In this document: positions 10,254 to 21,089 of the stretch, in pieces | Position numbering within the stretch: the first letter of the stretch is position 1 | Layout of the letters: the number at the start of each line of letters is the position of its first letter | Source of the DNA: Otis tarda | Lineage: Eukaryota; Chordata; Aves; Otidiformes; Otididae | Direction: 5' to 3' | NCBI GenBank assembly: GCA_026413225.1 | Contig: CM048572.1 | Span: forward strand, 1,984,001 to 2,048,000 | Length of the DNA stretch: 64,000 nucleotides | Position numbers and translations under genes: made by a program | The notes under the pieces: generated by a model | The model's database searches: none | Told to the model about the DNA's origin: nothing | The model's input: only the letters and a program-made list of their open reading frames with translations

Positions 10254-12979
10254 ATGTCACAACGCGATGATGTGACAATGCGCAATTCCTCTACAGAGCC
10301 GCTTGCTGGGAGCGCAGCTGCAGTGGCCACAGTTGTGCGCCCCTGGAGCAAGAGGAGTCGCAGGGTGGCAGCTCTGGGAGAGCTCTGGGAAGGAGCCGTG
10401 GAGCACCGTCTCGCTGCTGGCGCCCGAGAAGCAGAGGCAGTGCTGAGTGCACTGGGCAAGAGGAGAGAGGTGAGCAGCGGGCCGGTGGGGAGGGCTCAGC
10501 CGAGGAGCCTGGGACATGGGGGCTGCGCTGGGGCCTCGGGCCGTGCCCCTTCTTGCAAGTGCCGTGCAGGAGGCTTCCGGAGCTAGCGCCTGAGCGTCTC
10601 TGTCTTCCTAGCTCGGGCACAGAAGACAGCACGTGGGAGAAGGAGCTACTGGGCTGATGGATCCTCGGCTGCTGGACCTCCCTCTCGGGGTGAAGATCCC
10701 TGTGAAGCCCGGCTCCAAGCCTGTGTTCAGCAGGGCAAAGCTGGGGGAAAAGGTAAAGGAAGTAGAAAGGAGTAGAAAAGCTCTCTCCTTTCACAGGGTC
10801 CCCATCACGCAGAGAAGTGGCTGTGGCCACCTGCTCTACAGCGGGAGCCGCAGCCCTTCAGTCGGACAGGGCTGGGCAGTCGGGGCAAGCTCCTGGCTCC
10901 GTGGTGCCGAGAGAAAGGAGGCCTTGCCCATAGCAGTGCCGCAGGCTGGCCAGAGCTGCATGGAGGAGAGTGCTGGTGTCAGGTCTTGAAAGTGCCTTTA
11001 CCTTTCCACAAGCACAGCTTGGCGCCTGAGGGGAGCACAATCCCAATTTGCAATGAGAGTGAACTGCCAGAGGAAAAGACGTGGCTGCAGGCAACATTTC
11101 AGCGTAGCTCCTCACACGTGCAGCGCTGGGCGCAACCCTCTCAGCCCCGCAGTGAACAGCTCCCTGTATGCCTGCAGCAACAGCACAGCCAGCAGACAAA
11201 GGACGTAGGCAGAGGGTTTCTTGTGCCTGGCTGGAGAGTCTCTGACGTGGAGAGCTCTTTCCTCTGGCTGGGAAGTAAGGCAGGAATTAGTCTATACCTC
11301 AAAGGTTTGGAAATGCCCACCCTGTGCGCGTGAGGAGCTCGGAGGTGCGTTGATCTCTGCTGCTCTCCTGGCCCGTTCATCCTCTGGAGCATCTCTCTTG
11401 CAGCTTCAGCGGTCCTCGTGCTATTTTGATCTGGGAGATCCCTACTCTCGCCAAATGCCCACAGAGTACAACTCTCTGCATGACCCACATCTGCGGGAGT
11501 ACCACAATCGCAAACGCAACTTCCGGTGGCTGAAGAGAGAGGGTTTCGTCACCAGCGGTGGCAAAGTAGGTTTGGACGTCGTTGGGCTGATAAAAACGAT
11601 TCCCTGCGAGCGGGGTTCCCTGAGCGCAGAGGGAGCGTGTGCAGAGTAGCAGCTCCCCTCCCGCTGGGTTCGGGCCGTTGTGGGGAAGGCAGCCTGCGTA
11701 GCTGGCTTTGACGGTGCTTGGGTGATTTCTGCCCTCGCCTCTCCGTAGGTGGTTTGCACTGTGAAGGAGTTCAATGACTACAGGCAGTACCTGACCAGGC
11801 TCAAGCAGGAGACAGAGAAAACGTTCAGGCGAGAAGAGGTGGGCAAAGCCGAGCGTTCGCAGATACGTGTAGAGCCGCAGGGTGCCGAGGGCTGGGCCTT
11901 TACTTGGTGCATCGCGGGGAGGCGGTCGGTGCAGAAGAGGGGAGGGCTGTGCTGGTGGCCGGGCGTTGTGGCGGGGAAAGGACTGGCAGGCTCGGAGCTG
12001 AGCTGGCGCAGGGTGCTGGGGTGGGCCCGGGCAGGAAGGCCGTGCGCGAGCACGCGGAGTCCTGAGGGAAGCCCTTGTCTTCTGCCCTGGTCGCGTGGCT
12101 GAGGCAGAGCGCGGAGCCGGGCCCGTGGGAAGCCTCAGGTCGCGGGGCTGTGAACGCTTCTGCAGACCACAGCCTGGTGTCACCTTTCAGGAAAGGCTTC
12201 GGCAACGGCTGGCCAAATTGGAGGATGCCCCCAAACTGCTGGGACCGATCGACACTTCTCGCCTGGCAGAGTGGCTGCTGCACCCTGAAAATCCCCCTCG
12301 CCCACCTACACCCACGAGCAGAAATTCCGCCCTGAAATCGGGGCGATGCAGAAGAGTGAAAGCAGCTTTGGGCACAGGCCAAACCTACTCCCAGCCTGAG
12401 CTGGGACAGGAAGGCGCCCAGCTGCCCAGGAGTGATGCTGACTCCAAGAGGAAGGCAGACATCGGTGCAGGCAGCGTGTTCAAAGCTGCGTTTGAAGAAG
12501 ACTCTGGCTGCCAGTATTCTGAAATCCTGGAGCTTCCCAGGGGACATGTCTCCAGGAGACAGCTGCAGCCATCCCAGATGTCTTTGTTGAGGCAGGGAGT
12601 GGAAGACGGACAAGGATTGCCCAGAGCATCTGGACAGCGGGGCCTGGAAGCAAGGAAGGGAGCCAAGCTGCCTGTGCTAGAACCACTGCCACATACGACC
12701 GCTGCTGCTGTCTCGCGAGGGAGGCGCACGGTTCGGAGGGAGAGCATCCCAAAGGCCGTCTCCGGTGTTCAGCAGCGCCAAGCAGCAGGGTCTCCTGCTG
12801 AGGACGCCCACAGATTTCCAGGCAGCCCCTCCCTCCAGCAGATACAAAGGCCCCCATCCAGACAGGAGTACGGCGCACAGAGCTTGTCCGAGGAAAGCCC
12901 CAGCAGCCGGGGCCGGAGGGCCTTAGTTGGGAGGCTTGTGGACCGTGTCCTGGGGAGCTGTGCGGCAAGAGATGTGTAG
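10254..12979 (+). CDS. FSIP2-like: FSIP2-like protein, copy 1 (type I), five exons
   Basis: Exons: 10254-10469, 10612-10752, 11404-11565, 11749-11838, 12191-12979 (stop included). All introns are phase 0 with GT-AG borders (donors GTGAGC, GTAAAG, GTAGGT, GTGGGC). Predicted length is 465 residues. Exon 2 has LLDLPLGVKIPV...VFSRAKLGEK, exon 3 CYFDLGDPY, YNSLHDPHL and an RK-rich stretch, exon 4 VVCTVKEFNDYRQYLTRLK. I recognise these as the FSIP2 N-terminal region. FSIP2 is a large sperm fibrous-sheath protein; this product stops after about 200 conserved residues and ends in a basic, low-complexity exon 5 tail, so it would lack the FSIP2 repeat body. The start ATG follows an in-frame TGA; a second ATG is nine codons in. 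Exon 1 is one codon shorter than in the other copies. Localisation to the sperm tail is inferred. Confidence 0.75.
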
Positions 12980-13035
12980 AGCCCCCGGGCAGCTCCTCCG
13001 GGCAGCAAACACAGACTTGAGACCCTTGTGCCCGC

Positions 13036-13041
13036 AATAAA
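13036..13041 (+). terminator. Poly-A signal, copy 1
   Basis: AATAAA 57 bp after the stop codon, conserved at the same place in all seven copies. Confidence 0.75.
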
Positions 13042-13059
13042 GAGTTTACTGGCAAGTGC

Positions 13060-13900
13060 TTGCTCGCGCCTGCCTTCCTTCAAGCCGGGCCATAGTGTGT
13101 GTGGGCATCTTCCCTGCACTCATCTGTCTCCTCTTCTTCCCTCCTACGGCCTCTGTCACGCTAAGAGCCCATCTGACAGGGAATCCGATCTGGGGAGGCC
13201 ACAGGGAGCCAGTGTTTTCCTCTGGTTAGGCAAGCGTTGCTGCCGGTCTGGTGGAGGGACGCGTGCGGTTCCAGGAAGCCTCTTTTTCCCTTTCTGTGAA
13301 GGACAGCGTTGGTCTTTGCCTTAAGATCCTTTTTCCAGGGCCCTTTCTCCTCAGGCCGAGCTGCCCCAGCAGCTCTGCACCAATACTTGCTGTCCCTGCG
13401 CCTGGCGTGGACAGTGGCGTCTCCACCTGGGGACCGCTCTGTCACGCATCGTTTGGGTCTTGTGTGTCCGGACGGGGAGGCAGGTGCATTGTGGAGGCCC
13501 AGCATCGTGCACTGGAGCAGGGTCAAGTGGCCCGTGCCAGGGCTCGGCCAAAGGGTGGGAGCAAGCCCCTCTCTCTAGCGGGAACTCACTCCCCGGCTGG
13601 GCCACGGGCCGGGCATTTGATGGTCTCCCGTGCAGCATCCTCTGGCAAGGGAGGCCCTCAGGCTCCAAAGGGGACAAGTCAAGACAGTTGACCGTGAAGG
13701 GGAAATTCAAACTGTACCCGCCCAGCAGCGGTGACTGGTGAGCGAGGAAGGATGTGGCAGGGAGGGCAAGCAGGCCCCGCTGCAAGAAGGGGTTCAGGTG
13801 GCTGGAGGCAGGGATGCCAGGGACAGAAGGACTCCCTGCACAAGGGAGCGCAGTTTCCCTGCGTGATGAGATAAGGAAGAGCCTGGGCGTTGTCTTGTAG
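13060..13900. repeat. Array spacer between copy 1 and ERV-B1
   Basis: Same spacer as in the other units, up to GTCTTGTAG where ERV-B1 begins. It has no ERV-C LTR at the CCAG site (about 13815). Open frames here start at non-ATG codons or are minus-strand shadows. Confidence 0.75.
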
Positions 13901-13997
13901 CATATTGCTTGATTTAGGAGATCAACTGTCTGCTAGACAATGCCTAACAATCCTGTTTGCCTTGAAGCTCACTTAAGCTTATCAGGGACGATAAGAT

Positions 13998-14555
13998 TCC
14001 TAATCGGAAGCCCCTCCAGATAGTCCAGTATCCTCTCGCACCCGCAGTAAGAAAGAACAGATCGTGGTGCCGGCACCCCTGAGGAAGGGGCTGGGGCCAG
14101 AGGGAGATGACACACTCCTCTGCACCCAGGGTGGGAACAGGAGTACAGCAGTCAGTGTCTCTGTTTGTAGGACAGTCAGCAAGTGATATTCGGAGGAAGT
14201 TGCAGAACCAACAGAGAGCAGAAATTGGGAGACTCTATTAGATGAAGCTTGGAGAGTGTTTAGCAATAGAGAAGAGGAGGATCAGAGGAAGGATAAACGC
14301 ATGCTGGTCGCGGCACTACAAGAGAGTCAGGGATCTAGAGGTGTGGGACCCGGGAGACCTTTGGAAAAGGACCAGTGGTGCAAACAAAGGGGACGTTGGA
14401 AAAGTGAATGTCCAAAGAGAAAAGGGAGAGGAAGGATGCAGGCCCACGTCAAAGCAGATTGACGGGGACCTGGGGAATCTACCCTAGCAGATCCCCTGGT
14501 TATATTGAAGCTAGGGAAACAACATCAGAATACAGAATTTCTAGTTGATACCGGG
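13998..14555 (+). pseudogene. ERV-B1 gag and protease start
   Basis: Near-identical to 60803-61375 of ERV-B2 but lacking about 30 bp (near 14105). It encodes the C-terminal gag region and a nucleocapsid knuckle (QWCKQRGRWKSECP) in which the first cysteine and the histidine are lost. It ends in protease LVDTG, where the ERVL-type LTR is inserted. Confidence 0.7.
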
Positions 14556-15181
14556 TGTCCTGGTTTTGGCAGGGACAGAGTTAATTTCCCTCTCAGTAGC
14601 TGGTGTGTTTTGGATTTTGTGTGTGAAGAATGTTGATAAAACACCCCGGTGATACCAGTTGTTGTGGATGAGACCAAGGACACCATCCTGCTTTCCAAGT
14701 CTCGTTAATTCGCAGATGCAGGAAGCTGGGAGAAAGACAGACAGAATAACTGACCCAAACTGGCCAAAGAGAGTGTTCCATGCCATGAACGTCATGCTCA
14801 GTATAGAAGTGGGGGCTGGCCAGGATGGGTGTCTGCCTTCCTGGCATCCATCTTTCTCCCTCGTTTGCCGGCATCGTTCCCTCTCCCTTGCTGGCTCCCT
14901 TTTGCTCCTTTGCTTGCCGCTCGGTTTTGTTTCTGTGATCGCTGCTCGGGACGGGCTGTGTTGGTCAGTGGGACAATCGGGTGGTGAGAAAACATACATC
15001 GCTCATTTTGTGTATTTTAATATCCTTACATTCTGTTGTTATTGTAGTTTTCCCTTGTTATTTTAGTAAATTGTCTTCATATCAACCCCCTTCCTTCCCA
15101 ATTCTCTTCCCCATGCTGCTGGGGAGGAGGAGGGGGAGGGGGAGCGAGAAACTGTGTGGTAATTCGGGCTAAACCATTACA
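14556..15181 (+). mobile_element. Solo LTR, ERVL type, inside ERV-B1 protease
   Basis: Starts TGTCCTGGTTTTGGC and ends ACCATTACA, flanked by a perfect 5-bp duplication CCGGG (14551-14555 and 15182-15186). A 5-bp duplication and the TGTCCTGG start are typical of bird ERVL LTRs. It interrupts the protease directly after the DTG codons. The left part of the same LTR sits at the same place in ERV-B2. Confidence 0.85.
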
Positions 15182-15330
15182 CCGGGGTGGAAATAAAATC
15201 TGAAAAGGGAAAAGTGGAACTACCAGTGGGAGATGACCAGCTAATTGAACTTTTGAGTCTGGCCCTCATAGATATAGATACTCCTGTTAACTCAGGAATA
15301 CCTGAGGAAGTCCAGAACCAAATACCTCTG
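15182..15330 (+). pseudogene. ERV-B1 protease C-terminal part
   Basis: Continues the protease frame after the LTR (VEIKSEKGKVELPVGD, then a leucine-rich stretch) and breaks abruptly into RNase H at about 15330. The RT domain is deleted. Confidence 0.55.
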
Positions 15331-16100
15331 CACAAAAGGCAGAAATAATAGCTTTAACCCAAGCGTTGGAACTAGGTAAAGACAAGAAGATTAACATCTG
15401 GACGGACTCCAAATACACTTTTGGGGTAGTCCATGCCCATGGGGTGATATGGAAAGAAAGGGGACTCCTGTCCACCCAAGGGAAACATATAAAACATGCT
15501 GGAGAAATTCTCAGGCTCCTGGAAGCAGTGCAGCTACCCGAAAAAGTGGCTGTCATGCATTGCCAGGCTCATCAGAAAGGAAATACCGCTCAGGAACGGG
15601 ACAATGCTATGGATCGGAAGCCAAAAGAGCGGCTGAGGGGGCGAATTAGAGGTGCGGTCTTTGGTCCCAGACGGTAAAATACAAATTGTGAACCCAGGTA
15701 TTCCAAAGAGGATCGAAAATCAGTTGAAGATTTAGGTGGAGGAACAGAGAAGGGTGGGTGGGCAAAGACTGCGCGAGGCAGAATAAGAATTCCATTTGCA
15801 TTATTGTGGGCCGTGGTTCTGGCAGAGCACAGAAAATCCCATCGGGGAGCTGAAGCTTTGTATAAACACTTGAGTCAGCGTACGGCTGCCCGGAGCCTCT
15901 GCACTACTGTTACACAAGTGACACAGCAGCGTGAACCATGTTTGCAGAACGATCCTAAGACAAGCTCTAAAGCCCAACTCGGACAAATAGGGAAAGGAAA
16001 CTATCCAGGGCAGGGCAGATTTCTCAGAACTCCCAAGAAAAGGGGGGGTCTGGTATCCGGTATCTGTTAGTTCTGACGGACACCTTTTCAGGCTAAGGTA
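15331..16100 (+). pseudogene. ERV-B1 RNase H and integrase fragments
   Basis: RNase H motifs AQKAEIIAL and WTDSKYTFGVVHAH at 15335-15440 are clearly related to ERV-A. Around 15800-16070 is the integrase N-terminal zinc region in another frame (AEHRKSHRGAEALYKH) with one of the two HHCC cysteines replaced (QQREPCLQ). The catalytic core is missing. Confidence 0.75.
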
Positions 16101-16109
16101 ATTTGGGAT

Positions 16110-17083
16110 AATGCAACTGAATTTGAAAGGAAATTCCAGTCGTGGTGACACTGAGTTAATTTTACCTTTGACCCTACTAGCGACACAGCCACAGCCTTTG
16201 TTCTAACTGTATCAAAAGCCTCGGTGTACAATATATATCCGATTGTTGCCTTAGGATTAAATCACCAGGGAACTGTACTTTATCCCGTAGAACACAGGGT
16301 GTGGCCTATGGCACATGGAAAAAAATGGCCAACTATTGATGTTATTGGTGTCGAGGCCTGTGCTGTGCGAGACCGGCAGGGATTTATTTGTGAAGGTAAT
16401 ACCATAAAAGCGCAGGATATTTGTCTGGATACGGAACAAAATGTTTGTCACTTTGAGATACACCCCAACGAGACCCCAGAAACCACGGTAACTTATAGTG
16501 GTATGGCATGTGTTTGCTTGAGAAATCTGTGTGATTCTGTACAAGCTGACGACCTAATAGTGGACATGAGTAACCACTCAAATATTTGCATCTGTAATTT
16601 GTTAGTCTCACAGGATGTGATTTTAATGATACTGCTCCTGTCATCACCTATCAATTGATACGACCTAGTCAAGAATTGATTCAAGATTGGCAGCCCACCC
16701 CTATTGGAATGACTCTGCCTCTGGTGAGGGAACTTCTGCACCATGAGAATTTAAAGAGGTTGATAAAGCAAGTCCACGAAAGTGGCCGAAAGACTTTAAT
16801 TACTGTCCAACATGATGCAGAAAGAACACACCAAATAACGGAACGAGTGAAGTCAGACGGAGAGCACTGCTGGTGGGATGTGTTCATGGGTTATTCCCCA
16901 GCTGCTGCCAAGATCTTAAACACCCTGACCCACCCGATATTGATACTACTGACAGTCACGGCAACGTTAAGGGCAGTAAATCTTATCTTTTGATATAAAC
17001 TGAAGAAGCTTGCTGAACAAATATGGGCCTTAAAAACGGTAATGAAATATAATGAAGCACTTTTAACAGCAGAAGAATTTGCT
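16110..17083 (+). pseudogene. ERV-B1 env fragment
   Basis: Two frames, 16224-16658 and 16655-16993, in different phases. The first is cysteine-rich (CVCLRNLCDS near its end). The second ends with HCWWDVFMG followed by a hydrophobic anchor-like stretch (LILLTVTATL). I see no CX6CC motif, so this Env looks like a different class from those of ERV-A and ERV-C. The surface N terminus is absent. Assignment as env rests on position before the polypurine tract and on the cysteine and anchor layout. Confidence 0.6.
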
Positions 17084-17087
17084 TAGG

Positions 17088-17105
17088 GGAAAGAAAAGGG
17101 GGGAA
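17088..17105 (+). other. ERV-B1 polypurine tract
   Basis: Run of purines (GGGGAAAGAAAAGGGGGG) immediately before the 3' LTR, marking + orientation. Confidence 0.7.
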
Positions 17106-17624
17106 TCGATACAGGGAATTAATGGTCTGCTAGATTTTGCTTGATTTAGGAGACCAACTGTCTGCTAGAGAATGCCTAACAATCCTGTTTGCCTTGAAAC
17201 TCACTTAGGCTTATCAGGGGCTGGGATTTGTCAAGACACTGGTGTTTGTCGAGGACTGATACGTCTAGCAAAAAACAGAATGTCAGTTCCACCGCAAATT
17301 CAGTCAGAAGTTGGGAAACTCCTGAAATCTCCAAGCGAAAGGAGAGCACGGGTGAATGACTAAAACTCATCTAGAGGAAGATCAGATCCCTGAAGAAGTA
17401 AACGACCACCAGAGACAGATCTGAAATGCTAACGCAAGAGTTTTTTTTAATAACCCCGCCTCACTTATGCATATGTATTGTCTGTATTGTGCAATCCTAT
17501 GACTATGTATACCTGCACCGTATAAATTTTTGGTAAAAAGTGCTGTTGGTGTGCATGCTTTTGGAGGAGCGATCCCCCTCTTGCTTGGGTTGCAACGCAT
17601 CTGTTCTTGTATAGGTCTGTGTCA
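17106..17624 (+). repeat. ERV-B1 3' LTR
   Basis: Shares GATTTAGGAGA...CAACTGTCTGCTAGA and the downstream segments with 58831-59070, and the TATA part (GTATAAATTTTTGG, about 17519) with 61918-61935. It diverges from the ERV-B2 LTR after about 17575, so its right end is altered and lacks the CGTGCGTCA terminus. Confidence 0.65.
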
Positions 17625-17699
17625 TGACAGGCCCCTACCCACCTTCTGCAGGAAACGGTCAGGGGAACAGTTGGCCGAAAGCAAGAGGGGCTGCCAAGG

Positions 17700-18300
17700 C
17701 AGTAAAATCGGAGAAAGCGGTGGGGTGCGAGCACAGCCGCGAGCAGCGCAGCGGCAGGCGGCGGCCCAGCCGGGGCTCAGGGAGCAGGAACGGCTGCGGG
17801 TGGGGGGGGGGGGGGGGGGGGCCGCCGCCTGGCAGGGTCGGCTGCGAGGCGCCCCGGGGCGCTCACAGCCGGTTGCAGCCGGCTCAGCAACGGCCGCTGC
17901 AGCGCCTTCGCGCCGGAGCTGCGACCAATCGGAGGAGCCCGTGACAGCGGAGCTGCGACCAATCAGAGGAGCGCACGGCGGCCCGCTGCTGGGGCGGGAG
18001 GCGGGCTGTGGGGCGCATGCGCGGGGCACGCGCGGGAAGACAGGCGGGGGAGGGGCCGCGGAGGCCGGAGGAAGGGGCCGGGCCCGAGGGCCGGGGCCGT
18101 GGGCAGTGGATTGGGCCGTGGGCAGTGGATTGGGCCGGGGCCGGGGCCGGGGCCGGGGCCGGGGCCGGGGCCAGGGCCAGTGGGGCGGGGCTGGGTGCGC
18201 TCCGTGGCGGCGGCGAGGGCTGCTGTGAGGGACTGCGGGGGCCCTGGGAGGGTCGAGGGTGACGCGCAGCAGAAACGAGGGGCAGGGGAGACGGGGAAGG
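17700..18300 (+). promoter_or_regulatory. CpG-island promoter upstream of truncated copy 2
   Basis: GC-rich CpG-dense block. It has two CCAAT boxes (17925-17929 and 17959-17963) inside a direct repeat (GAGCTGCGACCAATC), a perfect NRF1-type palindrome GCGCATGCGC (18013-18022) and GC boxes. A poly-G run lies at about 17804-17821. The CCAAT orientation suggests + strand transcription. Its target is unclear: the sequence following is homologous to the 5' flank of type II array genes (18440-18600), so it may be the older promoter of this gene family. Confidence 0.6.
18137..18172 (+). repeat. (GGGGCC)6 hexanucleotide tract
   Basis: Six perfect GGGGCC units flanked by partial ones and preceded by two tandem copies of a 20-bp unit (GGGCAGTGGATTGGGCCGT, 18100-18135). 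The sequence can form G-quadruplexes. Confidence 0.9.
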
Positions 18301-18382
18301 GGGCAGAGAGGTGCCTGGGCTGAAGGGGAGCGTGAGGAAAGGGGTTTCCTGCGTCCTTCATTTATCCTCTGTGTTTCTGCAG

Positions 18383-18620
18383 ATGCCAGTCAGGAATTAG
18401 ATGTTGAGAGCAATGGGCGAGAAACCCAATGCAGCACAACGCACAGAAGAGCTGAGGTGGGAGGGGGCCTGTGGATGTGAGCTAGGCTAGGCCCCCTGCT
18501 CAAAGCTGGCTCAGCAAGAGGGGGTGGCGCACGGGCCTGTCCAAACTGGCCTCCCGACTGGCCCCTGCCATGGGCAGCTGCTGTGTGGCGGCAATGCGGC
18601 CATGCAGCAGCGCGCAGTTG
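18383..18620 (+). pseudogene. Possible non-coding exon and diverged type II-like 5' region
   Basis: A good acceptor (CCTCTGTGTTTCTGCAG) ends at 18382 and a donor-like GAGGTGGG lies near 18450. From 18440 the sequence follows the type II 5' flank (compare 40432-40600: GGCTCAGCAAGAG, ATCCAAACTGGCCTCC) with many differences. No exon 1 coding match follows. It is probably a degenerate 5' part of an older copy. Confidence 0.4.
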
Positions 18621-19035
18621 CCAGCCCGTACCGGCAGAAGGAGGAACAAAGAGATAAGAAATGCTCTAACTGACGTTACCAGTAAAGCCGCAACACAACA
18701 GCTGTACGGACCCCTGGGCTTACACACCAGCCGGTGGGCCGATCTGGTGTTTTCCGCTCCTGAAAAGATACGTTTTAAGCGTTCCTGCTGAAGAAATTGA
18801 CTCTAGGAAAAAGGAGGAGGTGGCCAAAGATTCCCAGGGAATATGGAAAGCAGGCAGGGAAAAACCTTCCTATTTTACCTAAGCAGTACCCGCTTCCCAT
18901 AGCACAAATGCATCACCGTCTGGCACTGTGGGACTCCTGCGCTAGCCCAGACAGTGCTAAGAATCGGTTCGGGCCGGGAATTGATGCTGCAGCCAAATGG
19001 GTAACTGTGTCTTGCAGGCACTACCTTTACCTTAA
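18621..19035. other. Unassigned sequence
   Basis: No clear gene. A short + strand frame near 18880-18960 has a retroviral RT look (PKQYPLP), possibly part of the decayed ERV resumed at 19380. Confidence 0.25.
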
Positions 19036-19376
19036 TGAATCATAGAATCATAGAATGGTTAGGGTTGGAAGGGACCCTCACGGGTCATCCAGTCCAACCC
19101 CCCTGCAAGGAGCAGGGACATCCCCGACTAGATCAGGTTGCTCAGAGCCTCATCCAGCCTGGTCTTGAATGTTTCCAGGGATGGGGCATCCACCACCTCT
19201 CTGGGCAACCTGGGCCAGGGTTCGACCACCCTGAGGGTAAAAAATTTCTTCCTAATATCTAATCTAAATCACTCTCCCTCTATTTTGAATCCATTACACC
19301 TTGTCCTGTCACACCAGGCCCTGCTGAAGAGTCTCTCCCCGTCTTTCCTGTAGCCGCCTTGAGGCACTGGAAGGCC
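19036..19376 (-). mobile_element. CR1 LINE 3' end
   Basis: Starts with CATAGAATCATAGAATGG, the reverse complement of the CR1 terminal repeats, then the conserved CR1 3' UTR and last RT codons. 5'-truncated. Confidence 0.9.
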
Positions 19377-19379
19377 GCT

Positions 19380-20060
19380 GAACAAAGACCTTAACAAACA
19401 ACAGAACTCTCTCCCTATGAAATACCATTTGAAAGACTGATACAAATCCCCAGAACCGTGCACTCACTCATACAGTTTTATTATCAGGAAAAGCAAATGT
19501 GACCCAGTATATTTTACAGGTTCAGAAATTATGGAAGTACAATCAGGGCCAGGCGCAGCTAACACAACCCGTACCTCTAGAAGGGGCTCTGCACCCCGTC
19601 CATCTAGGGAGTTAATGTTTGGGCAAAAGTACACAAAAGCAAGGATGAGTTATCTCCTTGGTGGGAGGGACCATTTTTGTTGTCTCTAACCTTTCTCAGC
19701 AGGGAGGGCGGAGCACAAATCGACTTGAATCCATCTCTCCCATCTAAAAGCTGTAACCAGTCTGGAAGTGGAACCAGGAAACTCCCCTGCTACTGAGGGA
19801 ACATCCCCCACTGCAGAGACCGGTTCAGCCGCAGCTGGGAGCTTACGCAGAGCCAGCAGATTGGCTGTGAAACCACTGATGTTGTGTAAGAATTCCACAG
19901 CAGGAAAGTGGAAAGTGAGCTGGTTCTTATGAAGGGCACATGGACCGAACCATACCCTTCCTTACAATTAGAGTGCAGCCAAGGTGTAATCATTTTGGTA
20001 TTTGTGTGTGTGTGTGTTTCCTGTTAACAGTGATTTGGAAGCCTATGTTTTGACGTGAGA
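19380..20060 (+). pseudogene. Decayed ERV (ERV-D) integrase end and downstream sequence
   Basis: About 19395-19430 encodes a motif of the retroviral integrase C-terminal region (LSPYEIPFERL). About 19520-19610 encodes QKLWKYNQGQ...LHPVHLG, also integrase-like. Stops and frame changes are frequent. What follows up to 20060 may be env, but nothing diagnostic is seen. A (TG)n run lies at about 20001-20017. Confidence 0.45.
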
Positions 20061-20067
20061 GCCGTTC

Positions 20068-20546
20068 TGTCCTGGTTCTGGCTTGGACAGAGTTAACTTT
20101 CACCGGAGCTGGGAGAGGAGCTGGAGCTGGTGGCCCCTGTGGCTGGGGACGCAGCTGGGGTAGGTCACAAATGAGCCCACAGCTGGGCCAGGTTACCCAA
20201 ACTGGCCCAAGGGCTGTTCCATCCCATGGGCCATCTGCTCAGGGTATCCCGTGGGGAGGGTGCTGGGGGGAGGGTGCTGGTGCTCAGGAGGGGGCCTGGC
20301 ACCAGGATCCCCTGTGAGCTCCGGTACTGGAAATGACGTGCTTGAGTATATTCTGTTACTGGTTTTGGCTTCCATCTCTGTTTTGTTTTCCTGTGTTGTT
20401 CTCTTAAACTGTTTTTATCTCAACCCAGGAGTTCTGCCTCCTTTTCTTTCCTGAGTCAGCTCCCCATCCCACTGGAGGAGTGTTGAGGGGGGAGTGAGCG
20501 AGTGACTATGTGGGGGTTTAGCTGCTGAGGGGGGCTAAACCATTGC
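20068..20546 (+). mobile_element. Solo LTR, ERVL type
   Basis: Starts TGTCCTGGTTCTGGCTTGGACAG and ends GGGGCTAAACCATTGC, matching the ends of the LTR at 14556-15181. The flanks CGTTC and CTTTC may be a decayed 5-bp duplication. Confidence 0.75.
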
Positions 20547-21085
20547 CCTTTCTTATAGGCCTGTGGTGGAATAGCATGTAGGAAGCCATAATCAAACTAA
20601 AGAGAATTGTAAAATTTTGGTTTCCACTATGGGCCCATAGGATCCTGATTGCTCTGAGTCATCTAATCTGGGTCCAAACCTTCCTGACTTAATTACACAA
20701 CCAAACGTGGCACATGCGAACCGTTTTGCAGGACGTGGTTTGCACGGCTCAGTTTCAGCTGAAGATGGTGGTGCTCTGTTTACACAACTACCAGGGCGCT
20801 ACTGGATAGGTAGAGAAAGGGTATTTGAGTATTTACCCACAACCTGAGCTGAAAAGTTTATTCTGTGTGCATTAATGCCATCTCCACAGGATTCCCCAGG
20901 AGTACTGAGATGATGTCAGCATTCCATCTCCTCCAGCTCCTCTGTGAAAAAGCCCCGTTACCTGGCATATTGGGTAAGAAACTGCAGCAAGACTGATTCC
21001 ATGGAAGTTTAGATCAAGAAAGAAGATGATGGATGATGGCACGAGGAAATTATAGGTGTTTTCTCCAATATCAGGGTCAAGACCG
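20547..21085. other. Unassigned sequence upstream of truncated copy 2
   Basis: No exon of the array gene, LTR or CR1 recognised. Some frames look env-like, but none is convincing. Confidence 0.3.
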
Positions 21086-21089
21086 CAGT

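Larger units (their letters stand above)
13901..17624 (+). mobile_element. ERV-B1: internally deleted retrovirus
   Basis: Order on the + strand: LTR fragment (about 13901-13990), gag piece, protease start, an ERVL-type LTR (14556-15181), protease end, RNase H, integrase fragment, env, polypurine tract, 3' LTR. RT and the 5' leader are deleted. It starts at the same host base (after GTCTTGTAG) as ERV-B2 at 58831, so the two share one insertion or one duplication. Multiple stops and deletions make it non-functional. Confidence 0.8.

Noticed and set aside
13251-13691. 146-163 codon frames repeated in every spacer
   Set aside because: They start at a GTG, not an ATG, change length between units through frameshifts, and have no recognisable motif.
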